The translations under genes and the position numbers were made by a program. DNA of 40,694 nucleotides, taken from NCBI GenBank assembly GCA_016929245.1, contig JAFGJE010000142.1, positions 1-40,694 of the forward strand, read 5' to 3'. The stretch's first letter is position 1. Each line of letters opens with the position of its first letter. Below, piece after piece: positions 15,634 to 24,527 of this stretch. A model generated the notes under the pieces. The model was given only the letters and a program-made list of their open reading frames with translations, was not told the DNA's origin and did not search any database. Source of the DNA: Phycisphaerae bacterium (GTDB lineage: Bacteria > Planctomycetota > Phycisphaerae > SM23-33).

Positions 15634-16693
15634 CATTCTCGCCCGGCTGCGGGAAAACGATCCCGCGCGCCTGGAGGAATTTAGAAAACACGCGGACGAC
15701 GTTCGCCGCCGCAACGTCGGCGACGACGTGCACCTGCGCGGGCTGTTGGAAATTTCCAATCATTGTCGGCGATCCTGTCGGTACTGTGGCCTGCGGGCGG
15801 ACAACACCGACCTGACTCGATATCGCATGACGAAGGAGGAAATTCTCGCCGGCGCCGCCCGGGCGGTGCAATTCGGATACGGCACGGTGGTCCTCCAGAG
15901 CGGCGAAGACCCGCACATCACCGCCGACGGGATGGCCGAGGTGATCCGCGCGATCCGGTCCGACGAGAGAACTTCGTCCCTGGCGATCACGTTGAGTCTC
16001 GGCGAGAGAAGCGAAGACGAACTCGCCCAGTGGCGAGACGCCGGCGCGGATCGATATCTGTTGCGGTTTGAAACGTCCAACCGACGGCTGTATCGGAAAA
16101 TTCATCCTCCCCGATCGGCGGAGGCGACGGATCGGATGGAATTGCTCGCCGTATTGCGTCGCCTGGGGTATGAAGTCGGTACGGGCGTGATGGTGGGCAT
16201 CCCCGGCCAAACGTTCGACGATCTTGCCGACGATATCGAAACGTTCGCCAGGCTCCAGCCGGACATGATCGGCCTGGGCCCGTACCTGCCGCACCCGGAA
16301 ACACCCCTGGGGCGCGAAGCGACGACCCCCGGCGAGGAGCAACCCGCCAACGACGAACTGACCACGCGAAAGATGCTGGCGCTGACGCGCCTGGCGTGTC
16401 CGAAGGCGAACATTCCCAGCACGACGGCCTTGGCGACGCTGAACCCCGCCGACGCCTACCAAACCGGCCTGCAGTGGGGCGCGAACGTCATCATGCCGAA
16501 CGTCACGCCTCCGAACTATCGCGCGCTGTACGAAATTTACCCGCACAAATCCGATTCTCAGGAATCGGCGGAAGAATTCCACGACACCTGGATTCGCCGG
16601 ATCACCGCGACGGGAAGAACCATCGGAATCGGAAGGGGAGATTCTCCGAGTTATATCCGGCGGACGTTGATGTCCACGGAGGTTGTACAATGA
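15617..16693 (+). CDS. hydE: [FeFe]-hydrogenase maturase HydE (radical SAM)
   Basis: This 358-residue protein has the family's normal length. The radical SAM cluster motif is CRRSCRYC (Cys50, Cys54, Cys57) in EISNHCRRSCRYCGLR, followed by HydE-typical segments LQSGEDPHIT, RFETSNRRLYRKIHP and GTGVMVGIPGQT. HydE processes the HydG-made Fe(CO)2(CN)cysteine synthon towards the diiron subcluster. It overlaps the preceding kinase gene by 17 bp and shares an ATGA overlap with hydG, so the maturases are co-translated. BioB-like relatives exist, but the neighbourhood and motifs favour HydE. Confidence 0.95.
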   Translation: MPSRTDILARLRENDPARLEEFRKHADDVRRRNVGDDVHLRGLLEISNHCRRSCRYCGLRADNTDLTRYRMTKEEILAGAARAVQFGYGTVVLQSGEDPHITADGMAEVIRAIRSDERTSSLAITLSLGERSEDELAQWRDAGADRYLLRFETSNRRLYRKIHPPRSAEATDRMELLAVLRRLGYEVGTGVMVGIPGQTFDDLADDIETFARLQPDMIGLGPYLPHPETPLGREATTPGEEQPANDELTTRKMLALTRLACPKANIPSTTALATLNPADAYQTGLQWGANVIMPNVTPPNYRALYEIYPHKSDSQESAEEFHDTWIRRITATGRTIGIGRGDSPSYIRRTLMSTEVVQ

Positions 16694-18114
16694 AAACACT
16701 GCCGAACATGACGTTACGTGACGAAGCCGTCGATTTCATCGACGACGCCTTCCTCGAATCGCTGCTCCAGGCCGGTCCGCCCGACCCGGGGGAATTCCGC
16801 GAGCTTCTGGCGAAGGGACTTTCCAAGGAAGCGCTGAGCGTGAAGGAAACCGCCGTTCTGCTTCGCGCGGACGATCCGGAACTGGTGGAGGAGTTGTTCC
16901 AGGCCGCTCGCGATCTCAAGAACCGGGTGTACGGAAATCGCATCGTGTTGTTCGCGCCGTTGTATATCGGAAACGACTGCGTCAACGACTGCCTGTACTG
17001 CGCGTTTCGCGTCAGCAATTCAGAGGCCGTTCGTCGAACGCTCCGCGACGAGGAACTGTATCAGCAGGTCGAGGCGCTGCAAAACGTCGGGCACAAACGG
17101 CTGATCCTCGTCTTCGGCGAACACCCGAACTACGACGCGGAATTCATCGCCCGCTGCGTGCGGTCGGTGTACGACATCAAAATCGGCCGCGGCGAAATTC
17201 GACGCGTGAACATCAACGCCGCCCCGCTGGATCACGAAGGCTTCCGCGTCGTGCATGAAGCCGGCATCGGCACGTACCAGATTTTCCAGGAAACCTACCA
17301 CCGCGAAACGTACGCGAAATATCATCCGCGCGGAACGCGGAAAGGCGATTTTCTCTATCGCCTCGATTCGCTGGACCGCGCGATGGAGTCCGGCTGCGAC
17401 GACGTGGGACTGGGCGCGCTGTTCGGCCTGTACGACTGGCGATTTGAAGTCCTCGGTCTGGTCAGCCACGCGCTGCATTTGCAGGATCGATTCCGCTGCG
17501 GGCCTCACACGATCAGCTTCCCGCGCCTTCGCCCCGCCTGCGGCGTGAATCTCGACGAAACGCATCTCGTGAACGATCTGGATTTCAAGCGCGTCATCGC
17601 GACGCTGCGGGTCGCGGTGCCGTACACCGGCCTGATTCTCACCGCGCGGGAAGAACCGTCCCTGCGCCGCGACGTGATGGCTTTCGGCGTTTCGCAGATC
17701 GACGCGGGCAGCCGCATCGAAATCGGCGGATACACCGAAGTCGGCGACGCGCAGGTGATGGACCGCGAACAATTCCAGTTGGGCGATATTCGCCCGCTCG
17801 ACGTCGTCGTCCGCGAATTGCTGACGGACGGATACGTCCCGAGCTGGTGCACCGCCTGCTATCGTCTCGGACGAACGGGCGAACATTTCATGGAATTCGC
17901 GATCCCGGGTTTTATCAAACGGTATTGCACACCCAACGCGTTAACCACGTTGAAGGAATATCTCGTGGACTACGCCTCGAATGAAACGCGCGCCGCCGGC
18001 GACGCGCGCATCCGCGACGAACTGGCGAAAATCCCCGACGGGGAGATGAAATCCAAACTCATCGAACGCCTGAATACGATTGAACAAAGCGACCGGCGCG
18101 ATTTATACGTATAA
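16690..18114 (+). CDS. hydG: [FeFe]-hydrogenase maturase HydG (tyrosine lyase)
   Basis: This 474-residue radical SAM enzyme splits tyrosine and makes the CO and CN- ligands on an iron synthon. The radical SAM motif is CVNDCLYC (Cys97, Cys101, Cys104). The C-terminal auxiliary five-iron cluster site is CTAC-x22-C (Cys387, Cys390, Cys413) within TACYRLGRTGEHF and IKRYC. I chose the ATG at 16690, overlapping the hydE stop, with CGGAGG 7-8 nt upstream; the longer open frame back to 16396 lies inside hydE. ThiH is the closest relative, but the C-terminal CxxC-x22-C is HydG-specific. Confidence 0.95.
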   Translation: MKTLPNMTLRDEAVDFIDDAFLESLLQAGPPDPGEFRELLAKGLSKEALSVKETAVLLRADDPELVEELFQAARDLKNRVYGNRIVLFAPLYIGNDCVNDCLYCAFRVSNSEAVRRTLRDEELYQQVEALQNVGHKRLILVFGEHPNYDAEFIARCVRSVYDIKIGRGEIRRVNINAAPLDHEGFRVVHEAGIGTYQIFQETYHRETYAKYHPRGTRKGDFLYRLDSLDRAMESGCDDVGLGALFGLYDWRFEVLGLVSHALHLQDRFRCGPHTISFPRLRPACGVNLDETHLVNDLDFKRVIATLRVAVPYTGLILTAREEPSLRRDVMAFGVSQIDAGSRIEIGGYTEVGDAQVMDREQFQLGDIRPLDVVVRELLTDGYVPSWCTACYRLGRTGEHFMEFAIPGFIKRYCTPNALTTLKEYLVDYASNETRAAGDARIRDELAKIPDGEMKSKLIERLNTIEQSDRRDLYV

Positions 18115-18129
18115 TTAAATAACGTCGTG

Positions 18130-18160
18130 CGCGGCGGGAATCCTTTCCCGCCGCGTTTTT
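18130..18160 (+). terminator. 26-nt palindrome acting as possible terminator between hydG and aspA
   Basis: An 11-bp perfect stem (CGCGGCGGGAA with TTCCCGCCGCG) and a TCCT loop are followed by TTTTT. By shape it is an intrinsic terminator or attenuator inside the hyd locus. By sequence it is also copy 2 of the dispersed palindrome at 432, 31497 and 31551. If it terminates, aspA through hydF would be under-expressed unless they have their own promoter. Confidence 0.6.
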
Positions 18161-18166
18161 CCAAAC

Positions 18167-19579
18167 ATGAGTAATTACCGAATCGAACACGATCTCCTGG
18201 GCGAGATGCGGGCGCCCGCCGACGCCCTGTGGGGTGTACACACACTCCGGGCGATGGAGAATTTCCCCGTCACCGGCAGGAGCGTTCAGCCGGCGCTGAT
18301 CCACGCCTACGGCGCGGTCAAACTCGCCTGCGCCCGGACCAATCACGAACTGGGCCGCTGGGACGAAAAAACATTCCAGGCCCTCGCCCGGGCCTGCGAG
18401 GAAATGATCGAAGGAAAACTCGACGAACACATCGTCGTCGACGCCTTGCAGGGTGGCGCGGGCACGAGCACGAACATGAACGTCAACGAAGTGCTCGCCA
18501 ACCGCGCCCTGCAAATCCTCGGTAAACCACCGGGCGAGTACGACACGCTCCACCCGCTGGAGGATGTGAATTTGCACCAGTCCACGAACGACACCTATCC
18601 GACCGCGCTGAAAGTGGCGGCCGTCTTCGGACTGCGGGACTTGCAACGCGAAGTCATCGGCCTGCTGGAGGCGTTTCAGGCGAAGGAGAAACAATTCGCC
18701 CACGTCGTGAAAGTCGGTCGAACGCAGTTCCAGGACGCGGTGTTGATTACCCTCGGCAGAGAGATGAGCGCCCACGCCGAAGCGCTGTCCCGCGACCGCT
18801 GGCGCATCTACAAGTGCGAGGAGCGCCTGCGCGTGGTGAACCTCGGCGGGATGGCGATCGGCACGGGCCTGGGCGCGCCGCGGAAATTCATCTTCCAGGC
18901 CGTCGAGCACCTGCGGCAGATCACGTCGCTGGGCCTGGCGCGAGCGGAAAATCTCGTGGAAGCCACGCAGAACCACGACGCCTTCGTCGAAGTCAGCGGC
19001 ATCCTCAAGGCGCTGGCGACGAACCTGCTGAAAATCGCCGGCGACCTGCGCCTGCTCTCGAGCGGCCCGGAGGCGGGTTTCGGCGAACTGCTCTTGCCCG
19101 CGAAGCAGGCCGGCAGCAGCATCATGCCCGGCAAGGTCAATCCCGTGATCCCGGAAGCGGTCAGCCAGGCCGCCCTGCGCGCGATCGCCAACGACCAGGC
19201 GCTTACGCAGGCGGTGAGTCTCGGTTCGCTGGAACTCAACGCCTTCCTGCCCCTGATCGCCGATTCGCTGCTGGACACGCTGAATATTCTCGCCAACGCC
19301 TGCCGCATCTTCCGCATACATTGCGTCGAAGGCATGGAAGCGAACGAAGCGCGGTGTCGCGCGCACGTGCACGGCGCGACGGCGGCCGTCACGGCGCTGG
19401 TCGGAAAAATCGGATACGAAGCCGCGCAGAACGTCGCGCGGGAAGCGACACGGAACGGCAAGTCGATACGTGAAGCCGCGATTGAACTCGGCGTTTTGAC
19501 CGCGGAGGAATTCGACGAACTGACCAGCCCCGAACGCGTGATGCAACTGGGTTCACAAAAAGTTTCTGATGATGAATAA
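18167..19579 (+). CDS. aspA: Aspartate ammonia-lyase (aspartase)
   Basis: This 470-residue protein has the normal length for aspartase/fumarase C. It cleaves aspartate to fumarate and ammonium. Family signatures are GGAGTSTNMNVNEV, NLHQSTNDTYPTA and the active-site loop GSSIMPGKVNPVIPE (Ser317/Ser318). Fumarase C is the main alternative; LHPLEDVNLHQSTND and the hyd location favour aspartase. Aspartase genes are often found with hydE/G/F, where released ammonium may feed the bridging amine of the H-cluster; that role is inference here. No strong ribosome site is visible; the gene follows the palindrome directly. Confidence 0.9.
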   Translation: MSNYRIEHDLLGEMRAPADALWGVHTLRAMENFPVTGRSVQPALIHAYGAVKLACARTNHELGRWDEKTFQALARACEEMIEGKLDEHIVVDALQGGAGTSTNMNVNEVLANRALQILGKPPGEYDTLHPLEDVNLHQSTNDTYPTALKVAAVFGLRDLQREVIGLLEAFQAKEKQFAHVVKVGRTQFQDAVLITLGREMSAHAEALSRDRWRIYKCEERLRVVNLGGMAIGTGLGAPRKFIFQAVEHLRQITSLGLARAENLVEATQNHDAFVEVSGILKALATNLLKIAGDLRLLSSGPEAGFGELLLPAKQAGSSIMPGKVNPVIPEAVSQAALRAIANDQALTQAVSLGSLELNAFLPLIADSLLDTLNILANACRIFRIHCVEGMEANEARCRAHVHGATAAVTALVGKIGYEAAQNVAREATRNGKSIREAAIELGVLTAEEFDELTSPERVMQLGSQKVSDDE

Positions 19580-19621
19580 TGATGATGGATGTATAATGGC
19601 GCGAGAGAAAGGATCATTCTT

Positions 19622-19942
19622 ATGCTTACTCTCAGGGATATAAAAGAATATGCTCTCGTCCTGGCAAGGGAAAATAAAGGGGTTGAGCCTAATATACAGG
19701 AAATTTATTGGTTTCCGGATGAACATGAAATACGCCTTGTGGAATCAGATGCCTGTATGCCCGACAGTACCAGCGTAACTCCCATATATTCAGATCCTAT
19801 AGAAAGTGATAATCCCGACGAATGTATTCCTTTACCTTCCGGAATAGCCGTTATTCGTCCGGAAGAAGTTGGAAAAGTGTCCTTACCGGAAGGTTGGGGG
19901 TCGTGGGACAATGCGATAAGGATTCTCCCGGAGGAAGATTGA
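19622..19942 (+). CDS. Small acidic protein of unknown function, paired with HEPN-like gene
   Basis: This 106-residue acidic protein begins MLTLRDIKEYALVLARENK. The ATG at 19622 is preferred because AAAGGA lies 8 nt upstream; an in-frame extension upstream lacks support. It contains IYWFPDEHEIRLVE and a C-terminal GIAVIRPEEVGKVSLPEGW, which suggests a compact alpha/beta fold. I do not recognise the family. Base composition is clearly more AT-rich than hydG, aspA or hydF, and codon use differs, which suggests acquisition by transfer. It ends one base before the next gene, so the two form a cassette, possibly a toxin-antitoxin-like or regulatory pair. Confidence 0.7.
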   Translation: MLTLRDIKEYALVLARENKGVEPNIQEIYWFPDEHEIRLVESDACMPDSTSVTPIYSDPIESDNPDECIPLPSGIAVIRPEEVGKVSLPEGWGSWDNAIRILPEED

Positions 19943-19943
19943 A

Positions 19944-20420
19944 ATGCTATGGCGGGAGGCTTTTGCACGACAGGCAAAATCGGATTATGAAATGTATTTG
20001 TTTCTCAATGAGAAACGAAAACCTTTGTGTCATCAGCTTCATTTTCTTCAAATGGCTTCTGAAAAGTTGGCGAAAGCCTGGCTTTGTCCTAAAAATGGAG
20101 TTGATAGACCGCCCAGTACACACAACATGCTTATACGATTTCTTGAACAAGCGAAATCTATCAGAAAAATCCGCTCCGCCTGCAATATGAGACAAAAAGG
20201 GACGCAATATAAAGCTTATATTGATGGATTAAGACCGCTTGCCCAAAAAATAGAATCTCTTGCTCCTGCAGGATCTATTGATAAACCCAATCCCGAGTAC
20301 CCATGGTGTTCCGCGACAAGCGTGATTTGTCCCGTGGACTATTCCTTTCATGATATAAACAATACCATGAGAATATCGAAATTTTGCCGTTTTCTCAAAA
20401 CGTGCATCGACATGATTTAA
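19944..20420 (+). CDS. HEPN-like domain protein
   Basis: This 158-residue protein starts at an ATG with GGAGG upstream and one base after the preceding stop. Residues about 8-75 have the HEPN helical pattern: an N-terminal helix (FARQAKSDYEMYLFLNEK), then CHQLHFLQMASEKLAKAWL and a THNMLIRFLEQA segment. An R-x4-H spacing occurs in RKPLCH, but it is not in the usual C-terminal position, so RNase activity is not assured. The gene is AT-rich like its partner and unlike its hyd neighbours. It has no cognate MNT nucleotidyltransferase next to it. Function unknown; a defence or toxin role is one option. Confidence 0.55.
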   Translation: MLWREAFARQAKSDYEMYLFLNEKRKPLCHQLHFLQMASEKLAKAWLCPKNGVDRPPSTHNMLIRFLEQAKSIRKIRSACNMRQKGTQYKAYIDGLRPLAQKIESLAPAGSIDKPNPEYPWCSATSVICPVDYSFHDINNTMRISKFCRFLKTCIDMI

Positions 20421-20434
20421 TCTTCAACGCTTAT

Positions 20435-21682
20435 ATGCAAACCACTCCCAAAGGATTTCGCTTGCACATCGGCCTGTTCGGCCGTCGGAACGTCGGTAAG
20501 AGTTCCCTGCTCAACGCGATGACGCGGCAGAGCGTGTCGATTGTATCGGACGTCGCCGGCACGACGACCGATCCGGTGGAAAAGCCCATGGAGCTTTTGC
20601 CCATCGGCCCGGTGCTGTTCATCGACACCGCCGGCATCGACGACGTCGGCGCGCTGGGCGACCTGCGCGTCGCCAAAACGCGGCAGATCTTCGACCGCAC
20701 CGACGTGGGACTGATCGTCGTCGCCGCCGGCGACTGGGGCGACTTCGAGGAACATATCTACCAGGAACTGCGAACGCGGGAGATTCCCGTCGTCGTGGTC
20801 TTCAACAAAAACGACCTCGCCTCACCCGACGCGAGCCTGCGGGAACGTCTCAAACACGACAAAGCCGACATCGTCGTCACCGTCGCGAGTAAAGCCGAAG
20901 GCATCCTCGATCTGCGCGAAGCGCTGATCCGTTCCGCGCCGGAGGAATTCATCAACGCCCCGACCATCGTGGGCGATCTCGTCCCGGCCGGCGAGCTGGC
21001 GGTGCTGGTCGTGCCGATCGATCTGGAAGCTCCCAAAGGCCGACTGATCCTGCCGCAGGTGCAGACCCTCCGCGACATCCTCGACGTGGACGCCTACAGC
21101 ATGATCGTCAAGGAGCGCGAGCTGCGCGACGCGCTGGATCGCCTGAAGCGTCCGCCGGCGCTGGTCGTGACGGACAGCCAGGCGTTTCTCAAGGTCGCCG
21201 GCGACACGCCGGACGATATTCCCATGACGTCGTTTTCGATTCTCTTCGCGCGATGCAAAGGCGACCTGTCGGAATTCGTCCGCGGGACGGCCACCATCGA
21301 ATCCCTGCGGGACGGGGATAAAATTCTCGTCGCCGAAGCGTGCAGCCATCATCCCATCGCCGACGATATCGGGCGCGTGAAAATTCCACGCTGGCTGCGA
21401 CAGTACGTCGGCGGAAAGCTGGAATTCATTCACGTGCAGGGCCACGATTTTCCCGCCGATCTCTCGGAATACAAACTCGTGATCCATTGCGGCGGGTGCA
21501 TGTGGAATCGACGCGAGATGCTCTCGAGGATTCTGCTGTGTCGTCGCCACGGCGTGCCGATCACGAACTACGGGCTGACGATCGCGTATTCGCTGGGCAT
21601 TTTCGAGCGGGCGCTAAAGCCCTTCCCGGCGGCGCTGCATACGTATCACGAACTGCTTTCCAAAACACGCGGCCGTTCGTGA
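20435..21682 (+). CDS. hydF: [FeFe]-hydrogenase maturation GTPase HydF
   Basis: This 415-residue protein is the scaffold that carries the diiron precursor and delivers it to HydA. The GTPase domain has the P-loop GRRNVGKSS, GTTTDP, DTAGID and NKND. The C-terminal cluster-binding domain has Cys303-Ser-His305 and HCGGC (Cys352, Cys355), matching the HydF pattern CxH-x(44-53)-HCxxC. I chose the ATG at 20435 (MQTTPKGFRLHIGL); the longer frame from 20384 would overlap the HEPN-like gene. The ribosome site is weak. It completes the set HydE, HydG and HydF in the locus. It converges with the cyclase gene 24 bp later, with no clear terminator. Confidence 0.95.
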   Translation: MQTTPKGFRLHIGLFGRRNVGKSSLLNAMTRQSVSIVSDVAGTTTDPVEKPMELLPIGPVLFIDTAGIDDVGALGDLRVAKTRQIFDRTDVGLIVVAAGDWGDFEEHIYQELRTREIPVVVVFNKNDLASPDASLRERLKHDKADIVVTVASKAEGILDLREALIRSAPEEFINAPTIVGDLVPAGELAVLVVPIDLEAPKGRLILPQVQTLRDILDVDAYSMIVKERELRDALDRLKRPPALVVTDSQAFLKVAGDTPDDIPMTSFSILFARCKGDLSEFVRGTATIESLRDGDKILVAEACSHHPIADDIGRVKIPRWLRQYVGGKLEFIHVQGHDFPADLSEYKLVIHCGGCMWNRREMLSRILLCRRHGVPITNYGLTIAYSLGIFERALKPFPAALHTYHELLSKTRGRS

Positions 21683-21706
21683 CGCCTCTTTGTGAATCGC
21701 CGCATG

Positions 21707-22933
21707 TCATTCCGGGCCGAGTCGGCGATATTCCGACAGCAGGAATCCCACGGTGCGGCGCTGATCGGGGGAGACGGCGACGGCTTCGTATAACCCCAAC
21801 AGCATCCGGGCGGGAATCTGACGAAGGGTTCGTTCCCTGCCGGCGTCGGTGCGAAGGTGATAGTCCCCGTTTTCGCCGGCCCAGAGTTGCGCCCGGCGCG
21901 GCCCTCGCGGTGTGGGAATTTCCAAATCGATGGGTTCGGCCGCGCTGGAACTCATCAGGCGAATCTTCGCCATTTTTTTCAGCTGGGCGGCCTGGCGATA
22001 CTGCTTCGCCAGGGGACTGTCCGCGAGGTTATTCTGTTCCAGCCATTCCACGAATCCCTGGAAGTCGCCGGCGGGGAGGAATCGTCGTCGCGCGTCGTCG
22101 ACGGCCTGGCGTTGTGTGTCGTCCACCGGCGGCCTGGCGGAGCGCAATCCCCGCAATCGTCGTCGCGGCTGATCCGTCGGCTGGGTGTCGGAACCCATCG
22201 CCGTCACGGGGGAAGGCGCGGTGGTGGGAGCATCCGCGATCCTCGGCGGCGAATCGGGTTTGTCCGAGGTTCGCGTCGCCATCCAGGTGGCTATGATTCC
22301 GCCGGCCATCACGACCGCACCGAGCGCCCCGGCCAGTATCCATTTCCATCCGGCGCCCTGTTTATCGCCGCGAATCGGCTTCTCGCCGAACCCCGCCGCG
22401 TCCAGCAGAATCTGATAGACCGGGACGGCTTCGCGAATGTTCTTTAACTCCCGCGGGCCTAGATACGTCACCTTCACGCCCAGGCGGTTTTTCACCACGT
22501 CGTAGACGGTCTGCGAAACGCAGATCCCGCCCGGGGGGGCTTCGGCCTGCAGGCGTGCTGCCACGTTCACGCCGTCGCCCATCACGTCGTCCTCGCTGAC
22601 GAACACGTCGCCCAGGTGAATGCCGATCCGATGCTGCAACTGCTCCTCGGGCGGAACCTTTTTCGCGACGGCGGCGAAATGCGCCTGGGACCGCATCGCG
22701 CAGGCGACGGCCTGTGTGGCGCTCTCGAAATACATCAACAATCCGTCCCCCGTAAATTTCAGAACGCGCCCTTCGCATTGATTACAGATTTCCCGGATCG
22801 CGTCCAGGTCGCGCTTCGCCAGGCGCAGGGTCTTGTCCTCGTTTTTTTGCATGTGGGCGCTGTAGTCCACGATGTCCGTGAAGACGATGGCCGCTAAGGT
22901 TCGTTTCGCGTTGTTGGATTTTTCTTCACTCAT
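21707..22933 (-). CDS. Membrane-anchored class III adenylate/guanylate cyclase
   Basis: This 408-residue protein has an N-terminal cyclase homology domain (residues about 10-180): metal-binding Asp in AIVFTDIVDYS, KFTGDGLLMYF with the second metal Asp and a preceding substrate-type Lys, and GDGVNVAARL for the transition-state Asn/Arg pair. A single TM follows near residues 205-222 (ILAGALGAVVMAGGIIATWM). After it come a Pro/Thr-rich linker and a C-terminal domain of about 150 residues outside the membrane with no recognised family. The cyclase part faces the cytoplasm. The Lys suggests ATP as substrate. The start ATG has GAAGGGA upstream. Confidence 0.85.
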   Translation of the reverse strand: MSEEKSNNAKRTLAAIVFTDIVDYSAHMQKNEDKTLRLAKRDLDAIREICNQCEGRVLKFTGDGLLMYFESATQAVACAMRSQAHFAAVAKKVPPEEQLQHRIGIHLGDVFVSEDDVMGDGVNVAARLQAEAPPGGICVSQTVYDVVKNRLGVKVTYLGPRELKNIREAVPVYQILLDAAGFGEKPIRGDKQGAGWKWILAGALGAVVMAGGIIATWMATRTSDKPDSPPRIADAPTTAPSPVTAMGSDTQPTDQPRRRLRGLRSARPPVDDTQRQAVDDARRRFLPAGDFQGFVEWLEQNNLADSPLAKQYRQAAQLKKMAKIRLMSSSAAEPIDLEIPTPRGPRRAQLWAGENGDYHLRTDAGRERTLRQIPARMLLGLYEAVAVSPDQRRTVGFLLSEYRRLGPE

Positions 22934-23050
22934 GGGCGGTTCCCTTCGGAGGTATCGTACCGTTCCTTCCTTCTATCGGCAAGAGAGTCACGTTCTTGCG
23001 TTTTTTCCTTTCGGCGCATACCATGATTCGCGGCTGGAAGGAGATTTACT

Positions 23051-24379
23051 ATGATGTCTGAATCCGTTCCATTGGGTGTGGCGATTGTCGGATGCGGCAC
23101 CGTCGGCGGCGCCGCGGCGCGGCTGTTGACGCGGGACCGCGAGATTCTCACCGGGCGCAGCGGCAGGGCTTTGGAATTGCGTTATCTCGTGGATGTGAAC
23201 TTCGATCACGCCCGGCAACTCGGCCTGGATGAATCGCTGTTTTGCGACGACCTGGCCGCGGCGCTGAATGACAAGAACGTGCATGTCGTCGCTGAACTCG
23301 TCGGCGGATTGACCGTCGCGCGGGACGTGATCGAAAAAGCCCTGCGCGCGGGCAAGCACGTGGTGACGGCCAACAAAGCCCTGCTCGCCCACGCCGGCGC
23401 GGAACTCTACGCCCTGGCGCGGCGGCAGGGAGTCAGTATCGCCTTCGAGGCCAGTTGCGCCGGTGGGATTCCGATCATTCGCGCCTTGACGGACGGGTTG
23501 ATCGCCAATCGTCTTGACGCCTTGTACGGTATCGTCAACGGCACGTGCAATTTCATCCTCACGGAAATGACCGCCGCCGGGCGCGGTTACGCCGAGGTGC
23601 TCGCCGAAGCCCAAAAGGCGGGCCTGGCTGAAGCCGACCCCACGCTGGACGTGTCCGGCGAGGATTCCGCCCACAAGCTGGCGATCCTGGCTTCCCTGGC
23701 GTTCGGGCGACGGATTGATTACGACGCGATTCCCGTATCCGGGATCGACACGCTGGAATTGTGCGACGTGGAATTCGGCCTGCAGCTTGGATACGTCGTG
23801 AAGCTCCTGGCGATCGCCTCGCGGCAGGAGGACGGGGTGTCGTTGCGCGTGCGCCCCGCGTTTATATCGAAGGAGCATCCGCTGGCGTGGGTCTCGGGTC
23901 CGTTCAACGCCGTGAGCGTGTACGGCCACGCCACGGGACACACGATGTACTACGGCCGGGGCGCCGGCGGCAAGCCGACGGCGTCGGCGGTGGTGGCGGA
24001 TATCGTTTCGCTGGCGCTGGGAACGTGGCAGCAGCGATTCGCGCAGTTGGCGGTTTGGCCCGACCAGGCCCAGCCGGCCCAGCAGCTTCCCATCGAGGAC
24101 GTGCAAAGTCGCTACTATCTCCGCGTAACCTGCCGGGACGCCCCGGGCGTGTTCGGGCGGATCGCCGCGATCCTGGGCAGGCACGACATCAGCATCACCT
24201 CCGTCCTGCAACAGGAACCCCGTCATCCCGCCGCCGAAGGCGTGCCGGTGATTATCACCACCCACCAGGCCCGCGAAGGCAACGTACGCAACGCGGTAGC
24301 GGAAATCGACGCCCTTGATGTGGTGACGACCCAAAGCGTGTGCATCGGAATCGTGGAAGAATATCCCGAAGATTTGTAG
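23051..24379 (+). CDS. hom: Homoserine dehydrogenase with C-terminal ACT domain
   Basis: This 442-residue protein reduces aspartate semialdehyde to homoserine in the threonine/methionine pathway. The N-terminal NAD(P) loop is GVAIVGCGTVGGAAARLL. The catalytic domain has VTANKALLAHAG, the family signature around YGIVNGTCNFILTEM, and EADPTLDVSGEDSAHKLAIL. Residues about 355-430 form an ACT domain (YYLRVTCRDAPGVFGRIAAI), usually the site of threonine feedback. AAGGAG lies ahead of two adjacent ATGs; the first is used. It diverges from the cyclase gene and precedes the ApgM-like gene. Confidence 0.95.
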   Translation: MMSESVPLGVAIVGCGTVGGAAARLLTRDREILTGRSGRALELRYLVDVNFDHARQLGLDESLFCDDLAAALNDKNVHVVAELVGGLTVARDVIEKALRAGKHVVTANKALLAHAGAELYALARRQGVSIAFEASCAGGIPIIRALTDGLIANRLDALYGIVNGTCNFILTEMTAAGRGYAEVLAEAQKAGLAEADPTLDVSGEDSAHKLAILASLAFGRRIDYDAIPVSGIDTLELCDVEFGLQLGYVVKLLAIASRQEDGVSLRVRPAFISKEHPLAWVSGPFNAVSVYGHATGHTMYYGRGAGGKPTASAVVADIVSLALGTWQQRFAQLAVWPDQAQPAQQLPIEDVQSRYYLRVTCRDAPGVFGRIAAILGRHDISITSVLQQEPRHPAAEGVPVIITTHQAREGNVRNAVAEIDALDVVTTQSVCIGIVEEYPEDL

Positions 24380-24410
24380 TGTTTGATTACTATGAAAATG
24401 ATCTCGTTCT

Positions 24411-24502
24411 GTCATCCTGAGCGGAGCGCAGCGGAGTCAAAGGACCTTACGCATATGAACCCGTGAGGTCCTTCGACTCCGCTGCGCTCCGCTCAGGATG
24501 AC
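24411..24502. repeat. 92-bp palindromic repeat GTCATCCTGAGCGGAGCG family
   Basis: Arms 24411-24447 and 24466-24502 are 37-bp inverted repeats with one mismatch around an 18-nt loop. Related copies are at 35545-35658 and 1574-1618. It lies between hom and the ApgM-like gene and could fold as a transcript end or spacer. Repeats of this sequence type are scattered through many bacterial genomes. Confidence 0.85.
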
Positions 24503-24527
24503 AACGATAGAACAATTGGATAACGAT

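Noticed and set aside
18059-19546. Long minus-strand frame over aspA
   Set aside because: Shadow of the aspartase gene in a GC-rich sequence; no domain or ribosome site.
22988-24415. Long minus-strand frame over hom
   Set aside because: Shadow frame; hom on the other strand is complete with its ACT domain.
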